Source: Flemingiibacterium sp045644145
GTDB taxonomy: Bacteria > Bacillota > Clostridia > Oscillospirales > CAG-272
Direction: 5' to 3'
Length of the DNA: 25,188 bases
Assembly: GCA_045644145.1 (NCBI GenBank)
Contig: JAZRGK010000038.1
Location: forward strand, 1-25,188
The position numbers were made by a program, and so were the translations under genes. Below the pieces are notes generated by a model that searched no databases, was not told the DNA's origin, and was given only the letters and a program-made list of their open reading frames with translations. Below are positions 23,986 through 25,188 of this stretch, one piece after another; positions within the stretch are counted from its first letter, which is position 1, and each line of letters opens with the position of its first letter.

Positions 23986-24744
23986 TTATTTCATAATTTC
24001 TTTAAGAAGCTCGATTTTTCTCTTTGCAATCTCGGTATTATACGGCTTCTTTTCTTCCTCATTCAGAATATTAGGACATACAAAATACTCCAGACATTCA
24101 AGCATTCCCTTTCCGTAAAGCTGGATATTATCTTGCAAATATTTGGATAGCTCCTTGCCTTCAAAAAGATTACCTCTGCCGAGATGATATTCTCGACACA
24201 GTTCAAATGGAGGAAGAGTGTTTGCATAATAAAGTGCCTTTTCGATATTTCCCAGTGTATTATATCGGTACATCAAATCGCGAGACACCTTGTTTCTCAT
24301 TTCGGTATCAGTACTGATTTCAAGTATTTTATGATAAAGCAAAATTGCTTCCTCATAATTTTCTCTTGATTCTCTAATAGTACCCGACAACGCCCACGCA
24401 AGATTATACATCAACTTTTCGTTTCCGGGATGCTTTATCAACATTTCACGAAGGAGTGGAATTGCCTCCATATAACGCTTTTCAGAAAACAGTTCACTTA
24501 CCTGAGCACAAGTGTTATTGATTTCTTCTATCTGCTTACTTGTATCGTGTCCAATCAAATAATCTACAGACACACCAAAATAATCCGCAATGATCGGGAG
24601 AAGAGAAATATCGGGATAGGATGAATTTGTCTCCCACTTGCTGACCGCTTGGCAAGAAACACCCAACGTTTCAGCAATTTGTTCTTGGGTTAAGCCCCTC
24701 TGCTTACGCATATACTTAAAGTTGTCAGAAAAATTTTTACTCAT
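23986..24744 (-). CDS. XRE family regulator with TPR-like C-terminal domain
   Basis: The 252-residue protein has an XRE helix-turn-helix at residues 8-65 (MRKQRGLTQEQIAETLGVSCQAVSKWET) and a helical C-terminal region of about 170 residues with TPR-like repeats (YMEAIPLLREMLIKHPGNEKLMYNLAWAL and similar). TPR parts of such regulators often bind a peptide or protein. The ATG at 24744 follows GAGGT. It is transcribed alone, from a consensus promoter with a palindrome at its start point. No partner gene is adjacent, so its targets are unknown. Confidence 0.9.
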   Translation of the reverse strand: MSKNFSDNFKYMRKQRGLTQEQIAETLGVSCQAVSKWETNSSYPDISLLPIIADYFGVSVDYLIGHDTSKQIEEINNTCAQVSELFSEKRYMEAIPLLREMLIKHPGNEKLMYNLAWALSGTIRESRENYEEAILLYHKILEISTDTEMRNKVSRDLMYRYNTLGNIEKALYYANTLPPFELCREYHLGRGNLFEGKELSKYLQDNIQLYGKGMLECLEYFVCPNILNEEEKKPYNTEIAKRKIELLKEIMK

Positions 24745-24768
24745 AATTTTACCTCAATATTTGTTATT

Positions 24769-24813
24769 GAACCGGTTCTGATAATATTATATCACATACC
24801 GCCGCAGAGTCAA
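24769..24813 (-). promoter_or_regulatory. Promoter and palindromic operator of the XRE/TPR gene
   Basis: On the minus strand TTGACT (24813-24808) and TATAAT (24791-24786) have a 16-base spacer. The perfect 10-base palindrome GAACCGGTTC at 24769-24778 covers the expected transcription start, where a bound dimer would block its own promoter. Confidence 0.7.
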
Positions 24814-24901
24814 TATACAACTATTTTAATATTTTTCTACTATTGGTTGTATTGTTATTGTGAAAAATGCATGGGAAAGGTTCACTTCTACTCCCTTGCT
24901 C

Positions 24902-24925
24902 GAAAATGCCGTTTGGCATCTTTTT
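24902..24925 (+). terminator. Orphan terminator
   Basis: AATGCC-GTTT-GGCAT followed by CTTTTTATTTT reads as a plus-strand intrinsic terminator. No plus-strand gene precedes it within this window part, since the neighbour is read leftward, so it may be left from a lost gene. Confidence 0.55.
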
Positions 24926-24978
24926 ATTTTCACTAAAATCCGAATTTCAAAATAACGAGAAAAACGGCGAAAAACGAA

Positions 24979-25005
24979 GAAAACCCGAGAAAATCTCGGG
25001 TTTTC
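24979..25005. terminator. Palindromic terminator copy next to the IS end
   Basis: GAAAACCCGAGA-AAA-TCTCGGGTTTTC, a perfect 12-base stem. It is the exact reverse complement of 11256-11282 and lies 15 bases before the IS end. It could shield the IS from outside transcription. Confidence 0.7.
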
Positions 25006-25077
25006 GGTGCGATATCTTTTGGTTGTATAATAAAAGTTGGGGTAAGCCCAACAGATAAGTTCAAGAAAAAATAAAAA

Positions 25078-25157
25078 AAGTGAGCATATCTGAAAGAAAT
25101 CTGATAAAATAGAGTTACCACACAAAACTTTATCGGAGGTCTCGGATATGCTCACTT
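25078..25157 (+). promoter_or_regulatory. Inverted repeat covering the transposase start codon
   Basis: Bases 25078-25090 and 25145-25157 are 13-base perfect complements, extendable by three pairs (one G-U) to 25093/25142. The ATG (25148) lies inside the right arm and the GGAGG (25135-25139) in the loop. The mirror copy is at 32-111. Confidence 0.8.
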
Positions 25158-25188
25158 GTAATTATAGCAAAGAAATACTCAATAATCA
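25148..25188 (+). CDS. Start of a putative transposase, partial (13 codons)
   Basis: ATG at 25148 opens MLTCNYSKEILNN and leaves the window; GGAGG lies 8 bases upstream. It is identical to the minus-strand partial gene at 1-41. Identity as transposase is inferred from the repeated context only. Confidence 0.5.
   Translation, partial: MLTCNYSKEILNN

Larger units (their letters stand above)
25021..25188 (+). mobile_element. 5' end of an insertion sequence, running off the right edge
   Basis: Inverted copy of 1-168, starting GGTTGTATAATAAAAG at 25021. It holds the same leader, GGAGG site and gene start. The flank to its left differs from that at 169, which places the element end here. The body and far end lie outside the window. 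Confidence 0.75.

Noticed and set aside
1..25188. Composite transposon flanked by two outward-facing IS copies
   Set aside because: The exact 141-base end overlap is better explained by assembly stopping in a repeat; no full IS copy or target duplication is visible.
1..25188. CRISPR arrays, rRNA or tRNA genes
   Set aside because: No regularly spaced repeats and no recognisable rRNA or tRNA sequences were seen on either strand.

Overview
The window looks like a piece of a gut-type Firmicutes (Clostridia, probably Oscillospiraceae/Ruminococcaceae-like) chromosome. Supporting signs are strong GGAGG-type ribosome binding sites, TTGACA/TATAAT promoters, a T-box leader, intrinsic terminators with U tracts, a secreted subtilase with S-layer homology repeats and a dockerin-like segment, and a lipoprotein serpin. 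Both ends lie inside copies of the same insertion sequence (IS), in inverted orientation. The first and last 141 bases are exact reverse complements, so this is most likely a contig that stopped in a repeat rather than a natural unit.

Layout. (1) 1-168: 5' end of an IS reading outward. (2) 199-6691: radical SAM/SPASM protein (-), lipoprotein serpin (+), then a minus-strand group of MgtC/SapB protein, Kef/NhaA-type antiporter and an S8 protease with SLH repeats. (3) 6692-11282: an AraC regulator (-) diverges from a two-gene operon (+) of a class-C-like serine hydrolase and a GH4 glycosidase with a CHEV motif. The operon leader holds a decayed start of a tagaturonate reductase/mannitol dehydrogenase-type gene. 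(4) 11283-15790: a strong promoter and T-box leader precede a TIM-barrel epimerase/AMP-forming acyl-CoA ligase fusion and a double-ACT/metallo-beta-lactamase-fold protein. (5) 15809-20700, minus strand: MaoC-like hot-dog protein, GNAT acetyltransferase and DAHP synthase in one operon behind an attenuator-like hairpin, and upstream of that a TrpXYZ-type ABC transporter. (6) 20700-21764: a LysR regulator diverging from the transporter, with two consensus promoters whose -10 boxes overlap. (7) 21765-25188: a glycosidase C-terminal remnant, malQ between two near-identical hairpins, an XRE/TPR regulator, two more hairpins, and the second IS end.

How the genes may work together. The part from 11.3 to 21.8 kb reads as an amino-acid-sensing island. 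It combines a tRNA-sensing leader, ACT domains, the committed enzyme of aromatic amino acid synthesis, an aromatic-amino-acid-type importer and a LysR switch. The T-box operon (epimerase-ligase fusion plus ACT-MBL protein) has no pathway I can name and is the best candidate for an undescribed system. The link between it and the neighbouring aromatic genes is inference from position only. No rRNA, tRNA or CRISPR array was seen.
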